Below are positions 34,501 to 45,518 of a DNA stretch of 64,000 nt, in pieces; positions within the stretch are counted from its first letter, which is position 1; each line of letters begins with the position of its first letter. This stretch comes from Paramecium sonneborni (lineage: Eukaryota; Ciliophora; Oligohymenophorea; Peniculida; Parameciidae), in assembly GCA_905182985.1 (NCBI GenBank), contig CAJJDN010000096.1:26230-90229 (forward strand). The letters run 5' to 3'. The position numbers and the translations under genes were made by a program. The notes under the pieces are model-generated. The model did not search any database. It saw only the letters and a program-made list of their open reading frames with translations, and was not told where the DNA came from.

Positions 34501-35447
34501 CAATCTCTAAAGCTGGTATTGTCACTACTCTCTAAGCCAGATGTAGTGTTATTGCAGCTGCCAATCCAGTTGGAGGTAAATATGATTCTTAATAATCTTT
34601 TCATGATAATGTTGATCTTACAGATCCAATTTTAAGTAGATTTGACATTTTATGTGTTGTAAAAGATGAAGTAATTAAAGAGGCAGATGATAGATTGGCT
34701 TCTTTTGTCATAAACAGTCATATCAGACATCATCCAATGGCTGCATATGAATTAAATCATGATCCAGATTCTAATGAGAGTTAAAAAATCAAAGGATACT
34801 TTGTTAAGGAGAGTAAATAAACTTAAGATGAAGTTATTCCATTAGAATTACTTAAGAAATATATTTTGTATGCACGTACTCACATAAGACCAAAATTATA
34901 AAATGTAGATCATGAAAAGATATCTAAATTTTATTATTTATTAAGAAAAGAATCTGAAGTTTGTGGTGGTATCAATATTGCCATCAGACATCTCGAAAGT
35001 ATCATAAGAATGGCTGAAGGTATTTGTATTATTCTATATTAAATAGCCCATGCTAGAATGCATTTGAGAAATAATGTCATTGATTTTGATGTTTCAGTTG
35101 CAATAAAGGTCATGTTAGAGAGTTTTCTTTAGTCATAAAAATATTCTGTGGCTAGACAATTGAGACGTAAATTTAGTGATTATTTAACATTTAATGAAGA
35201 TTCCTTTGATCTTCTATTAAATATGTTAAATAAATTGTATAGATAATAAGTATGTTACCTTTATTATAAATTTTAGAAAGATTATTACTAGAATATCAAG
35301 AATTATAATGGTGATATAAGAGTTCCAATATAGGTGTTGGAGAAGGAAGCAAAAACAAATGGAATTTACTTTAATTCAGATTTCTATGATTCTACAAAGT
35401 TTTAGGAAGTTTACAAAAGAATTCAAGACTACATTGCCTTAAAATGA
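31572..35447 (+). CDS. MCM2: MCM2, replicative helicase subunit (model broken by assembly gap)
   Basis: DNA replication licensing factor MCM2, the AAA+ subunit of the MCM2-7 helicase, loaded at origins in the nucleus. In order: an acidic, phosphorylatable N-terminus ([12 protein letters not shown]), the MCM2-typical linker ([10 protein letters not shown]), [16 protein letters not shown], a zinc finger (CVKCG ... CIQCQ), Walker [11 protein letters not shown], Walker [10 protein letters not shown], and arginine finger SRFD. Introns are at 32050-32072 (23 nt) and 35020-35046 (27 nt); a third 27-nt stretch at 35250-35276 may also be an intron. The annotated span contains a 20-N gap (33388-33407) plus a 1,154-bp repeat of its own coding sequence. 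Taking one copy only, the gene encodes about 883 aa, normal for MCM2. The start at 31572 gives MSRRRQQQEEE leading directly into the acidic region. Confidence 0.93.
32234..33387 (+). repeat. Left copy of false duplication inside MCM2 (1,154 bp)
   Basis: This segment matches 33408-34561 base for base, apart from three positions seen by eye, and ends exactly at the N gap. Its first base is the first base after the gap in the other copy. This is what is expected when two overlapping contigs are scaffolded end to end without merging. Confidence 0.9.
33388..33407. other. Assembly gap (20 N) inside MCM2
   Basis: Twenty N residues interrupt MCM2 within the AAA+ core, just after the codons for CSVIAA. 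Because both flanks are copies of the same 1,154 bp, the real gap size is probably negative: the two contigs overlap. Confidence 0.97.
33408..34561 (+). repeat. Right copy of false duplication inside MCM2 (1,154 bp)
   Basis: This is the second copy of the MCM2 segment at 32234-33387. It continues without a break into the rest of the gene, so it is the copy to keep together with the unique 5' part. The three differences (34394, 34466, 34523) are all third-codon-position changes and synonymous. Confidence 0.9.
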
Positions 35448-35610
35448 TTTTTTTTATGTTATATGTTATTTTTTTCAAATGAAATCACTAATTTGCTTTA
35501 TGTTAGCTATAAAAAATAAAAAAATAGCTAAGTGAATAATTTTAATCATGTGTTTGATTAGGAGTATAAAGGAAACATTGTTGAAATATTAAATTATAAT
35601 ATTATGAATC

Positions 35611-37675
35611 TCATAATTTTGGTTTAATTTTAGTACCCATTAAATCAATAACTGCCTAAACTGCCTTTGGTACCTTGTTAACTGAATTATCTTTGGTTGC
35701 CCAATCATAAATATATTCATATGGTTTTCCATCATGACATCCAATGCAAGTTCTAAGAGCATTGTCATTAAAATCAAAAGCCTCAACAAGTCCTATAGCT
35801 TAAGGTTTAATGTTATTAAGCATTTCAATTTTTAATTCATTAAGAGATTTATATTAATCAGTTGTAATTGATCCAGACTCTATGAGAGTATTAGGATTAT
35901 CTAAGATGACTTGAATGGAGTATAAATCACAAAGTTATTGTAAGATATGTTTGATAGATGAATTAGCATTTGTAATATATTCTTAAAAGACCAGATAAAT
36001 GAAGTATTCAGCATATCTTTATGCAAGAGATAATAAATGAATACCAACATGTTAATTCCAAACTTATTAGGATGTCTTACCAGAATTAATGAGATCTTTA
36101 ATTTATTTAGCAACTGATATTAATTGAAGAGTGAGTGTTAACTTTAATAAATGACCTAATGAAGTAGTAAGATTAGCTATAAATAATAATATAATATGAT
36201 TATACTTAAATCTTTATTTGCTAGTGTTTCTTTGATTTGTAAAACAAAAGAGAAATAGAATGGAACTTTATCTGGAGTTTTATCAGCATAGGATAAAACT
36301 TTAAGTAAATACCTGGCTACTTATAAATACATAACTTAATTTTCTCCTTCTAAGGTAACATTAGGTGCAGTATCAAAGTAGACTGCAGGAATACCAGAAT
36401 AATGTGCATATCCATGTCCACCACATGATAATCTACACCATTCAGCTGTATCCACTACCCATTAAGAAGATAAGGCTTTTATAGCACTTTATTAAATAAT
36501 ATTCACATATACCTTAAGATTGCATGTGATTATTATAGAGTACTAAAGTCTTTCCTTTAGACTCTATGGAAATTGTCATCTACTAATTACATAATTCTGA
36601 TTCCTGCAAATATCATACCATAACAAGTTGCTAATCTTGGTAATAATTTATCTTATTATGTCTAATATTCAATTACTGAATTCTCTATGCCTTTATCATT
36701 TGTAAATTATTATCTTGTTATTGAATATCTAATTGCTACAGTAAGACTTTAGGCAGCCATTCTTGGATAAATAAATATAATCAATTATCTAGAAACCATC
36801 ATTGATGCATATGATATCTATTATAATTATATATATTACCTTCTCATTTCCATGTCTTGAAAATTACCCATTTTCTATTCTTACATATCTAGCCAACATA
36901 CTATTCAATGGAATACGATAATTATCAAATGCCAAAAATCCATTATCTTTAGTTGAATAACCCAACTTTGGTCCTATGTCACCTATAGTTACTCCTTTTA
37001 ATGTTTTATGAGTAGTATTGTCTCTAATTTAAACCATAAATGGATGTACTCCTTTATTTTTACCATTAAATATCAATTTTGCATAAACCAGTGCATAATT
37101 TGATAAAAATCCTAATTCTCCAGGCCAAACTAAATTATTATCTTTGTTCATTTACATTTAACTGCTGAAACAGATGGAGTATGTAATATAAAGTCATTAC
37201 TTTATGAATCATATGTAGCTGTTGTTTCTAGATTTTATACATCACTTCCATGGCCAATTTCTGTTTATGCATATGCTGCCACTATCTCCATTGTTAAGAA
37301 TTTAGGACCCCATAAATTAAATTGTTCATCTGTCCCCAAAAATCTCAATGCTGGTACTGTCATTGCAAATGATACTGCTGTTGGTGTTGTTCCTTAAAAT
37401 ATGCTTAATAAAGGAGCCCAATGTACAACATTAGCTAAATTGAAATGTTAATGCATTATTCTTAATTTCTCATATGATTTTATGATCTATTCTTTCCTAC
37501 TCCAATTATGATAATCAGCATGATTACGAATACTTGGCTCCTATGCTATAATCTTCTAAGCTTTCATAAATGTCTCATATATCTCATCATTAACATATAT
37601 CAGCTTTGTTAATTCCTCTTTTGGAAATGTTACACGATCTCTCGCATTTTATAGCAATTATGTTGTAGGATGCAT
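35611..37675 (-). CDS. Acyl-CoA oxidase (peroxisomal beta-oxidation)
   Basis: A FAD-dependent acyl-CoA oxidase of about 653 aa, catalysing the first step of peroxisomal fatty acid beta-oxidation with transfer of electrons to oxygen. The N-terminal helical domain is followed by the flavin-site signature YAQTEIGHGSDV, then GPKLGYSTKDNGFLAFDNYRIP (broken by a few residues in the family), RQQFTNDKGIENSVIEYQTQQ, and a catalytic-region CGGHGYAHYSGIP with the substrate-abstracting Glu in TLEGENQVM. The last three residues are PKL, close to the SKL-type peroxisomal targeting signal. Introns are at 37130-37155 (26 nt), 36818-36839 (22), 36487-36512 (26, AAG end) and 36177-36205 (29). Length and motif order are normal. 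It converges with MCM2, 163 nt apart. Confidence 0.93.
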
Positions 37676-37919
37676 TTTTAGTGCGTAATTACAATATTAT
37701 TAATTACTCAGTCTAATTTTATTTTAACATTAAATGATAACATTTTCAAAAAAAAATACTCTTAAACTTTTAATCAAAACATCAACTCTATAATTAACAT
37801 CTAAAACACCATCTCAAGATCAATAAGAGTGATGAAGAAAATGTAAAATACAATAAAACTAATAATCAGGTATGTAAATCAACTAAAAATTAAATTGTTT
37901 TGCTCATCTCTGATAATAA

Positions 37920-38524
37920 ATGAAACAAGAAGAAGTAAACTATATTTTTAAGGTTTTAAATGAATTTTTAATCTAAAGCAACCTATATATTGAAAGTTTA
38001 AAAGGTTATTTTGAATTATAATCATTTTAGTTCTCAAAAATATGGCTATAATTACTAGATTAATTCACATAAGTAGATTGTCGGAAAACTTAATAAAAAA
38101 AGACTTTGATGAGTAAGGAGGAAGACATAGATTAAAAAAATTATCATATGTTGAATAATATTGAAGAAAATAATAAGTGAGCATTTTTACTCACAAACCA
38201 AAGTGTATTAGAAAGAACAAGAATTGAATTACATACTTAGAAGAAAAGTCTAATAGATAAAAGGAAAATTCATAATATTTATATCTATTTAATAGAATAG
38301 AAGATTTTCAACTCGAATTAAGACTGAAAAACTTTTAAAAAATTTGGTTAATAGTTCATAGAGATTAAATAAAAGATGAGCCTATTCAATAGAGAAATTT
38401 GAAAATAATTGAGTTGTATTAAATGAATGGATTGAGATTTCTTAAGAAATTAAGATAAAGATTAAAGTTGATTAATGAGAGATGTTGTAAAAATTAGGTT
38501 CAAAATGAACTAGCTATATTTTGA
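37920..38524 (+). CDS. Unknown small gene or pseudogene, frame not resolved
   Basis: An open frame from ATG 37920 (MKQEEVNYIFKVLNEF...) runs about 80 codons to a TGA at 38176-38178 that sits in a GTGAGC donor-like context. Another convincing frame occupies about 38290-38524 (IEDFQLELRLKNFQ ... INERCCKNQVQNELAIF). The part between can be read in two frames, both with coiled-coil-like composition, and I could not find an intron pair that joins everything. Either one intron has unusual borders, there is a sequencing error, or the gene is decaying. No family is recognised. Confidence 0.4.
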
Positions 38525-38588
38525 TATCTATTATATATTATGTAATGAATAAATTATATAAAATTGTATATCAAAACACAAATATCAA

Positions 38589-39668
38589 ATGGCTAATAAG
38601 TATAATGTCCAAATAATTCTTTAAAAAAAATACTCCAATTGTCAATCCTATTATTACTCAAGGACTCTAAATGATTTTATAAATTAAGCCAGAACTCAAG
38701 AGGTGATAGAGTTTTATTAGGCTCTAGCTTTTTATGAAAATTAAGAATACTTTAGACGGTTCTATTTTGCCAGTATTGATTTTAACTAAATTTTTAGATG
38801 AGGTGAAGGATAAACTTCAGTTATTTACAGAGTATTACAAATATCATAATGAGATTCCAAGATTTTTTATGCATAAAATTAGCAATATTATGAGCAAGTA
38901 TTTCATGATTATACATAAGGTAGTTATCATGATAAAAAAAGAAGAGTTGAATATTATCGCATTAAACGTATAATTGAAGAGGAAAACCGCAAAAATCCAA
39001 ATAAACCAAAAAAAGCAATTGTTGGTGATCTACCAGAAGAAAATAAACCTGCTTCACCAAAAGTTTAAGAATAAGTTTATAGTAAAATACTTGAAGATAT
39101 CATTGATAATTCAACAACAATTGATGTAATCAATAAAAAATTGGATGCTCTTTAAATTAACACAGGTGAATTAATTTTATAAGCATCCAACAGAGAATAA
39201 GAATAATTACAAAATTTTATTCATTTTTTGATTGATAAGCAGAAACCAAAAATTTAAACTCATTTTTAATTACATTCACCAAAAACATTTAATCGAATCC
39301 CTTTTGGAGTGAGTCAGTAGACAATCAAATAAATTATATCAAGAACATCTAAAAATCAATAAACATTTCATCTATCTCCAAAAATACTTAAAGATGAATA
39401 ATTAGTCTCTTAAAATGGTCCATCAACACACAGATAAGTTAAAGATCCTTTATCTAAAATATTGAGTCCTGTTCACATTTATACTTTAAATTCGCCATCT
39501 ACAAATCATCATACATTAGAAATTAAATAAAAAGTTAGTATTTAAACTCATCGATCTTAATAAGCTAGTGTTTCTCTTTCCAAACAATTTAAAATTACTG
39601 ATAGTTTACCTTAAAATAGAAAATTTCATAAACATACAAGATCCGAATTTAGATTTTTTAAAAAATGA
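38589..39668 (+). CDS. Unknown protein, 342 aa
   Basis: ATG 38589 to TGA 39666-39668, with introns at 38773-38797 (25 nt) and 38898-38923 (26 nt), both ending TAG. The first ~100 residues look globular and aromatic (FINQARTQEVIEFYQALAFY, RRFYFANEVKDKLQLF). They are followed by a basic segment (HDKKRRVEYYRIKRIIEEE), a short coiled coil, and a Ser/Thr/Pro/Gln-rich tail with several S/T-P sites, ending RSEFRFFKK. No family is recognised. The tail suggests a phosphorylated, partly disordered protein. It converges with the SHIPPO-repeat gene, only 38 nt between the stops. Confidence 0.7.
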
Positions 39669-39706
39669 TATCATTTAATATATATATATATATATGTATT
39701 ATCTAC

Positions 39707-42700
39707 TCAAATTTAAGAGAATTAAACATTAAATGAAGATTTTTCCCATGGTATTTTTGTAGATTGATTATATTCTCCTGGCCCAGGAGATTAAACAGTT
39801 ATTTTACCATATTGAAATCGTTTTTCCTTTAAAAATAATAATATTTATCATTACTTATACATTAAAAGGTGGAGGTGCTTATTTTTATTTATATGGAATT
39901 TTATGTTCTTCTCTTTTTTAATTTTATTTTTTGACATAAAGTTCTTCATCTAATTCATCAATTTTGATATCTATTTTATTTTAAAATCTAGGAGCTGATG
40001 TTTAGAATGGAGCTCTTTTGATTTCAAATTCAGGATCATCTTCTTAATCTTTTTTTACATTAAATTCAATAGTATGATTTCTTGGATTGTATTAATCAGG
40101 TGCTGGTAATTCTAATTTGCTTTATATGGTTGGATCAATTCTTTTAGTTTAAGATTTAAAGACAGTTTAAGCTCCTCCTTATTGAGGAGATTCATTTAAT
40201 TATTAATAATATCCTGGACCAGGTAATTATTCTTTACTTTGATCATCCTCAAATCTAGGCTAATTCTATCCAAATTTGCCTACAGGAGATCTTTCAAGTT
40301 TTTTAATCATATCATGTTCTAACTAGACTATATTTCAAATTCTCTTACACTCTAATTTATATTGTATGATTATGGACCTACCCTTCTGTTCAAGTGTTTT
40401 TATTCAAAACGAGTATTAGAGGATAAAAAGGGTGGATACTTTTAAGCAAGACTACTATTTGATAAAGAGGTTTCTATTTTATAATCTCCTGGCCCAATTG
40501 TTATTTGGCTTGAATCACTTTCAAATCTTTTTAATTTTGATCCAAAACATTAAGTTTCGAGTTTAGAATTAGATTTAGCATGAGTTGACACAGTATTTTA
40601 ATCTTTGAAATAATATCCAGGGCCAGGTACATCATTCTAAGTTTTTGTAATTTTTATACTTAGGACAATTCAAATTATTCTTCTATTAAATCTTAAAATT
40701 AAGAATCTTAAAGTAATAAAGATTTCTTCTTTTCAAATTAAAGTTTAAGAATTTCTTTACTCCTTTATCCTTTATCTTAATTATTGAATCTTGATGTATT
40801 GGATTGAAATGATCCTGAAGGCATCAATTTATATAAAGGTTAACTCTCATTTTAAAGATCATATGCTCCTGGACCAACTATCAATTTTTAATCTTTATTA
40901 ACAACAGGAGCTAATTTAGGTTATTTAGAAGAATGCCAATTAATTCCTTTTTCTTTATTTAAATCAAAAGAGCTCTTTAATTCATAATGACCAGGTCCAA
41001 CTGAATCATTTTTTAAACCTGAAATAACAACCTAAGGACTTTTATTTAATTAAAGAGCTAAATAAAAAATATTAATATTTACTTCCACCATCTACATAAC
41101 CATAAACTTATTCATTACTTGGAATAGAAGGAATTGATTTATTTCTATTCATTTTCAATAATGATTCTATGAAATATTCAGATTATCCCTTCTAATAATG
41201 TTGTCGTTAATTTGTTTCTTATTTGTATGATCCAGGACTAAGATATCAAAAAAAACAGTCTACCCAGGAGTATCACTTGTATTAACTTCTTAAAAGCGCT
41301 TACATTTGGATGCAAAAACAGACTGTTATTTATGTATTTCAAGAATCTTAAGTTCTGACTAATTTGATTAGAGCAAAACTTTCTATCTAGCATTTAAAGA
41401 TTTATGTACCCTGCAGTTGCAAAATTTACACTATAACTTCCAGGACCAGGGAAAGAGGAATTTTTAATTGGATTAAGTCTAGATGATTGTGTATTGAAAG
41501 GAGCATTTGCTTATTTGATTGTCTTTTTCTTAGATTANNNTCTGTTCAAGTGTTTTTATTCAAAACGAGTATTAGAGGATAAAAAGGGTGGATACTTTTA
41601 AGCAAGACTACTATTTGATAAAGAGGTTTCTATTTTATAATCTCCTGGCCCAATTGTTATTTGGCTTGAATCACTTTCAAATCTTTTTAATTTTGATCCA
41701 AAACATTAAGTTTCGAGTTTAGAATTAGATTTAGCATGAGTTGACACAGTATTTTAATCTTTGAAATAATATCCAGGGCCAGGTACATCATTCTAAGTTT
41801 TTGTAATTTTTATACTTAGGACAATTCAAATTATTCTTCTATTAAATCTTAAAATTAAGAATCTTAAAGTAATAAAGATTTCTTCTTTTCAAATTAAAGT
41901 TTAAGAATTTCTTTACTCCTTTATCCTTTATCTTAATTATTGAATCTTGATGTATTGGATTGAAATGATCCTGAAGGCATCAATTTATATAAAGGTTAAC
42001 TCTCATTTTAAAGATCATATGCTCCTGGACCAACTATCAATTTTTAATCTTTATTAACAACAGGAGCTAATTTAGGTTATTTAGAAGAATGCCAATTAAT
42101 TCCTTTTTCTTTATTTAAATCAAAAGAGCTCTTTAATTCATAATGACCAGGTCCAACTGAATCATTTTTTAAACCTGAAATAACAACCTAAGGACTTTTA
42201 TTTAATTAAAGAGCTAAATAAAAAATATTAATATTTACTTCCACCATCTACATAACCATAAACTTATTCATTACTTGGAATAGAAGGAATTGATTTATTT
42301 CTATTCATTTTCAATAATGATTCTATGAAATATTCAGATTATCCCTTCTAATAATGTTGTCGTTAATTTGTTTCTTATTTGTATGATCCAGGACTAAGAT
42401 ATCAAAAAAAACAGTCTACCCAGGAGTATCACTTGTATTAACTTCTTAAAAGCGCTTACATTTGGATGCAAAAACAGACTGTTATTTATGTATTTCAAGA
42501 ATCTTAAGTTCTGACTAATTTGATTAGAGCAAAACTTTCTATCTAGCATTTAAAGATTTATGTACCCTGCAGTTGCAAAATTTACACTATAACTTCCAGG
42601 ACCAGGGAAAGAGGAATTTTTAATTGGATTAAGTCTAGATGATTGTGTATTGAAAGGAGCATTTGCTTATTTGATTGTCTTTTTCTTAGATTATCCATAA

Positions 42701-42804
42701 GAACCAGGACCAACCTATGTAGTAAGATTAATAATAAATACATTAGATGGAAGAGATGTCAATAATTAGTTTAAGTCTCTTTATGCTTAATATACAAATG
42801 CCAT
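39707..42804 (-). CDS. SHIPPO/STPG (ODF3-like) repeat protein, broken by assembly gap
   Basis: A protein of about 586 aa once the duplicated assembly is collapsed. It is built of repeated Pro-Gly-Pro-Gly-x-Tyr motifs (VGPGSYG, PGPGSYSV, GPGHYEL, GPGAYDL, PGPGYYF, GPGDYKI, PGPGEYN) typical of SHIPPO/STPG/ODF3 proteins. Members of this family line microtubules of axonemes or cortical arrays, some of them as microtubule inner proteins. Seven introns are needed (27, 23, 26, 25, 23, 23 and 34 nt); each restores a PGPG motif or keeps frame, and the last ends AAAG. The 3-N gap at 41538-41540 and a 1,153-bp duplicate lie within the gene. The gene starts 30 nt downstream of the centrin stop codon on the same strand, so the two may be transcribed in tandem. 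Confidence 0.85.
40385..41537. repeat. Left copy of false duplication inside SHIPPO gene (1,153 bp)
   Basis: This is identical by eye to 41541-42693 and ends at the 3-N gap. Because the gene is on the minus strand, this copy is joined to the unique 3' part of the gene. Reading the gene across both copies would repeat about six SHIPPO motifs. The simplest explanation is two overlapping contigs joined end to end. Confidence 0.88.
41538..41540. other. Assembly gap (3 N)
   Basis: Three N residues sit between two copies of the same 1,153-bp segment. The tiny placeholder length indicates a scaffold join of unknown or negative size rather than three unknown bases. Confidence 0.95.
41541..42693. repeat. 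Right copy of false duplication inside SHIPPO gene (1,153 bp)
   Basis: This is the second copy of 40385-41537. It is contiguous with the unique 5' part of the SHIPPO gene (start 42804). No difference from the other copy was noticed by eye. Confidence 0.88.
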
Positions 42805-42834
42805 GTTTTATTATATAATTATATTAACTAATTT

Positions 42835-43396
42835 TCAAAATAGATTGGTCTTCTTCATTATTCTAATGAAGTCTTCTTCACTTATTTCTCCATCACCGTC
42901 TCGATCAGCTTCATCAATCATCTCTTATAATTCATCATCTGTCATTGTTTCTCCTAGTTCTCTTGCAACTCGTTTTAAATTTCTCAATGTAATTTTTCCT
43001 GTATTGTCATCATCAAATAAACGAAATGCTTTTAACATCTCTTCTCTTGGATCTCTTTCACCCTGTCAATAGTTATTAACTATTTTACCATTTTCACAGT
43101 CATTAATTCAAGAAAATCAGGAAATTCAATTACTCCCTTTCCTTCACGATCAACTTCCTTAATCATTTATTTCACTTCTTCTTTTTTTGTCTCAAAACCT
43201 AATGCTCTCATAGCCACCTTCAGTTCTAATAAAATATATATTATTTTTTACCTTTAACATCAATATATCCTGTTCCATCTGTATCAAATAAATCAAATGC
43301 CTCCTTAATCTCTTATTTCTATTCTTCATTAAGTTCAGAACGAGCTTTTCTTTATGGTGCAGTTTATCTCTAAGGTTGTTATTTATTTCTGTTCAT
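42835..43396 (-). CDS. Centrin (four EF-hand calcium-binding protein)
   Basis: A 169-aa centrin, the calcium-binding protein of basal bodies and contractile cortical fibres. It has a short basic, Gln-rich N-terminus and four EF-hand regions. EF1 has loop [14 protein letters not shown]2 is degenerate ([11 protein letters not shown]), EF3 has loop [12 protein letters not shown], and EF4 has loop [12 protein letters not shown], with the centrin-type linker around [13 protein letters not shown]1, EF3 and EF4 keep most acidic ligands; EF2 has Glu/Gly/Lys replacing key acidic residues and probably binds calcium weakly. Introns are at 43226-43251 (26 nt, TAG) and 43063-43088 (26 nt, CAG end). The C-terminus lacks the Phe-rich KKTSLY-type ending but finishes KKTNLF, close to it. 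It lies directly upstream of the SHIPPO-repeat gene on the same strand. Confidence 0.95.
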
Positions 43397-43550
43397 CAAA
43401 ATTTGAATTTTATTTTAATTAATATTGTTAATTAATATATATTATCTTTTTTATATGTGTAAATAAATATCTATTCTCTTCTTCTAATTTAAATTATTAT
43501 GCAAACTTATTTAAATTTCAAAATCACAAACTTCTTATCAATTTACAAAT

Positions 43551-43742
43551 TCAGTATTGTTAAATAAATTTTATTAAAAAATAAAAATATAAAAATAGGT
43601 TAACATTCTTCCTTCTCCTTCTCACAAAAAAAGACACCAATGAAGGCTAACAAGACATCTCGATAGTTTCTTCATTCACCAATACTTCAAGTGGAATTCC
43701 TGTCATCCATTTGAGAACTTTATTTTCAATCTCAATACTCAT
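43551..43742 (-). CDS. Possible small ORF, 63 aa
   Basis: An open frame from ATG 43742 begins with protein-like sequence (MSIEIENKVLKWMTGIPLEVL) and ends in a Lys/Phe/Tyr-rich stretch that looks like untranslated AT-rich sequence. It lies 55 nt downstream of the RBX1-like stop codon on the same strand. It may be a real small gene with an unrecognised intron near its end, or a chance ORF. Confidence 0.3.
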
Positions 43743-43797
43743 AATATAAACTTATGATTTAAATCAAAATTCTATAATGAATATAGCATTAACGATA

Positions 43798-44153
43798 TCA
43801 ATTCTATAACTCAACTTCATTTGTGATTTCCCAAGTTAAATCACACATTGGACAAGTACCTTAAGTACCTCCTTAGCTTTTGGTTTGAATCCATTTACGA
43901 ATACAATGCCTATGTAATGCATGACCACAATTTCCACTCTAAACAGCTATACATTTAGATTGATTTTCCATCTAATCATTTATCACTTCACAATCAATAC
44001 ATGGCTCTGTCATTAATTTTCTGCATGAACAGCAATTTTAATTCAACTTTAATTTTAAATTGTTTTCATTACCTCTTCAGCCTTCCATCTCCAAACTGCA
44101 AAAGCTTTAAATTCTTTAATATCTATTTATGGGTATGTGGGTTCTATTTACAT
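43798..44153 (-). CDS. RING-H2 protein of RBX1/ROC1 type
   Basis: A 109-aa RING-H2 protein with the size and layout of RBX1, the catalytic RING subunit of cullin-RING ubiquitin ligases. The N-terminal strand IKEFKAFAVWRWKAEE resembles the cullin-binding strand of RBX1. The zinc ligands follow: CCSC, CIDC, an insertion, then CGHALHRHCIRKWI and CPMC, and it ends with the RBX-like Trp (DLTWEI). The C-C-x-C start and internal Cys-Asp-Cys supply the third zinc site characteristic of RBX1/RBX2/APC11. The intermediate position (CPMC as in APC11, CIDCE as in RBX1) leaves APC11 possible. One 26-nt intron (44047-44072, AAG end) separates the strand from the RING. The start at 44153 gives MQIEPTYPQID. 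Confidence 0.85.
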
Positions 44154-45077
44154 TTAAAATGATATTCTATAAAATAATTAAATTAAATAAATTTTCACAT
44201 TCATTACCTTATTAAGAATGTCCTCTTGTTAATCAACATTTCACTATTATTCATTTTAAAAGTAAATCTTTATTTGTGCTGATATTGTTTTAAGGAAATT
44301 CAATGAATATCAAGAATGTATCATATCTACTATTAGATGTAATAAAATCTGTTAAATGCTTTTTGGTACCAATAGATATCTGTAATTAGATTAAATATCA
44401 TATTTTTGTATCTTTATTTTCTTAGTACCATTTGAAACTTTAAGTTGTCAAAATAAACTAAAATCATTTCTTTATCATAATTTTAAATATTTTCCTTAAT
44501 TTTCCATGCTTCATACTTTAAGTCTTTATTATTATTTTAATCGATTTAGGATCTAATTTTATCATAATAACCTATTCAGTTAATAGTTTGAAAAAGAACA
44601 TGGTTCCAAGAACGTCCTTTTTTTAAACTATTAGTTTTATGTCTGTGTATAAATTTCAAAAGTGAAAAAATTCTATTGTGAATCATTATGAATTAATATT
44701 TTAAAATATCCTATCAAACGAAAAGTATTCAATTTCATGCTCTTTTTTTTGAAAATGTGTTTTTAATTTAGTAATTGTCCAAATCAATTCATCACTTGTT
44801 TTAATCATATTTGAAAAACATGATCATCTCTAACTTTAACTCAACTAAATAATATAATATATGAGATTCTAGTGTAAATTTATACTCATGTTTAGAATGA
44901 TTCTATCGATTTACTTTACATTCTCTTAAATTATCAATATTATCTTTATAAACTGTTAAAATATAGTGACACTAATTAGTTGTTTAATTTTTATTATTTT
45001 ACAATGTCTAAATATTGCTTAAATCGTAACAAAAAAAAGTTATTAAATTCAAAAAATGTGACAGCAAAAACTATCTT
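44154..45077. other. Intergenic, nothing convincing
   Basis: An AT-rich spacer of about 920 nt. Short islands of fair codon composition exist on the minus strand around 44200-44560, but stops break them and no motif is recognisable. No RNA gene was seen. Confidence 0.45.
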
Positions 45078-45518
45078 ATGTTTAAGCAACTGATATAGAA
45101 TTAGAGTTTGTTATTTGTAATATAGACTAATTTTAAATATAAAGCTTTAAGTTGTTTTTATTAAATAGATTTTTATAATTGGGCTTAATTATTGGAATTA
45201 AACCCTAAGATTATATCATTTGATCCAAAATTACCAAGAAAATTTTTTATCTTATTACATACCTTAAATCAAAGAGATTTCATAGATCCAGATACATCAA
45301 GTGTGAAGAGTATATTTATTTATTAATTTACATTTAAATAATTAATAATATAATTATTATCTTAAAAAGTTAGCCTCTTTGTTCTTTCGTGTAGTATGCC
45401 TTGTTTATAAGCTATATACTAATAAAATATAATTAGAATATATTAAAAACATCTAAACATTTTATTTTTATCAATATAAAATATTTATAATTATCTAATA
45501 GTTATTAGATTATTATGA
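45078..45518 (+). CDS. Low-confidence ORF, possible gene remnant
   Basis: An open frame runs from ATG 45078 to TGA 45516-45518. About 45 codons in its middle look like protein (YNWAQLLELNPKIISFD, PRKFFILLHTLNQRDFIDPD), while both ends have chance-like Leu/Ile/Asn composition. It overlaps the start of the F-BAR-like gene by four bases. It may be a decaying gene or a small gene with unrecognised introns. Confidence 0.3.

Noticed and set aside
31572..35447. Two tandem MCM genes
   Set aside because: The second copy begins mid-domain at the base following an N gap and lacks an N-terminus; it is an assembly overlap, not a gene pair.
42803..43072. A Ser/Ile-rich plus-strand ORF
   Set aside because: It is the reverse complement of the centrin EF-hand 3 and 4 coding region.
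43551..43742. A 63-aa ORF as an additional exon of the RBX1-like gene
   Set aside because: The RBX1-like frame ends at a clean TGA (43798-43800) right after the RING, as in the family, and no splice joins the two.
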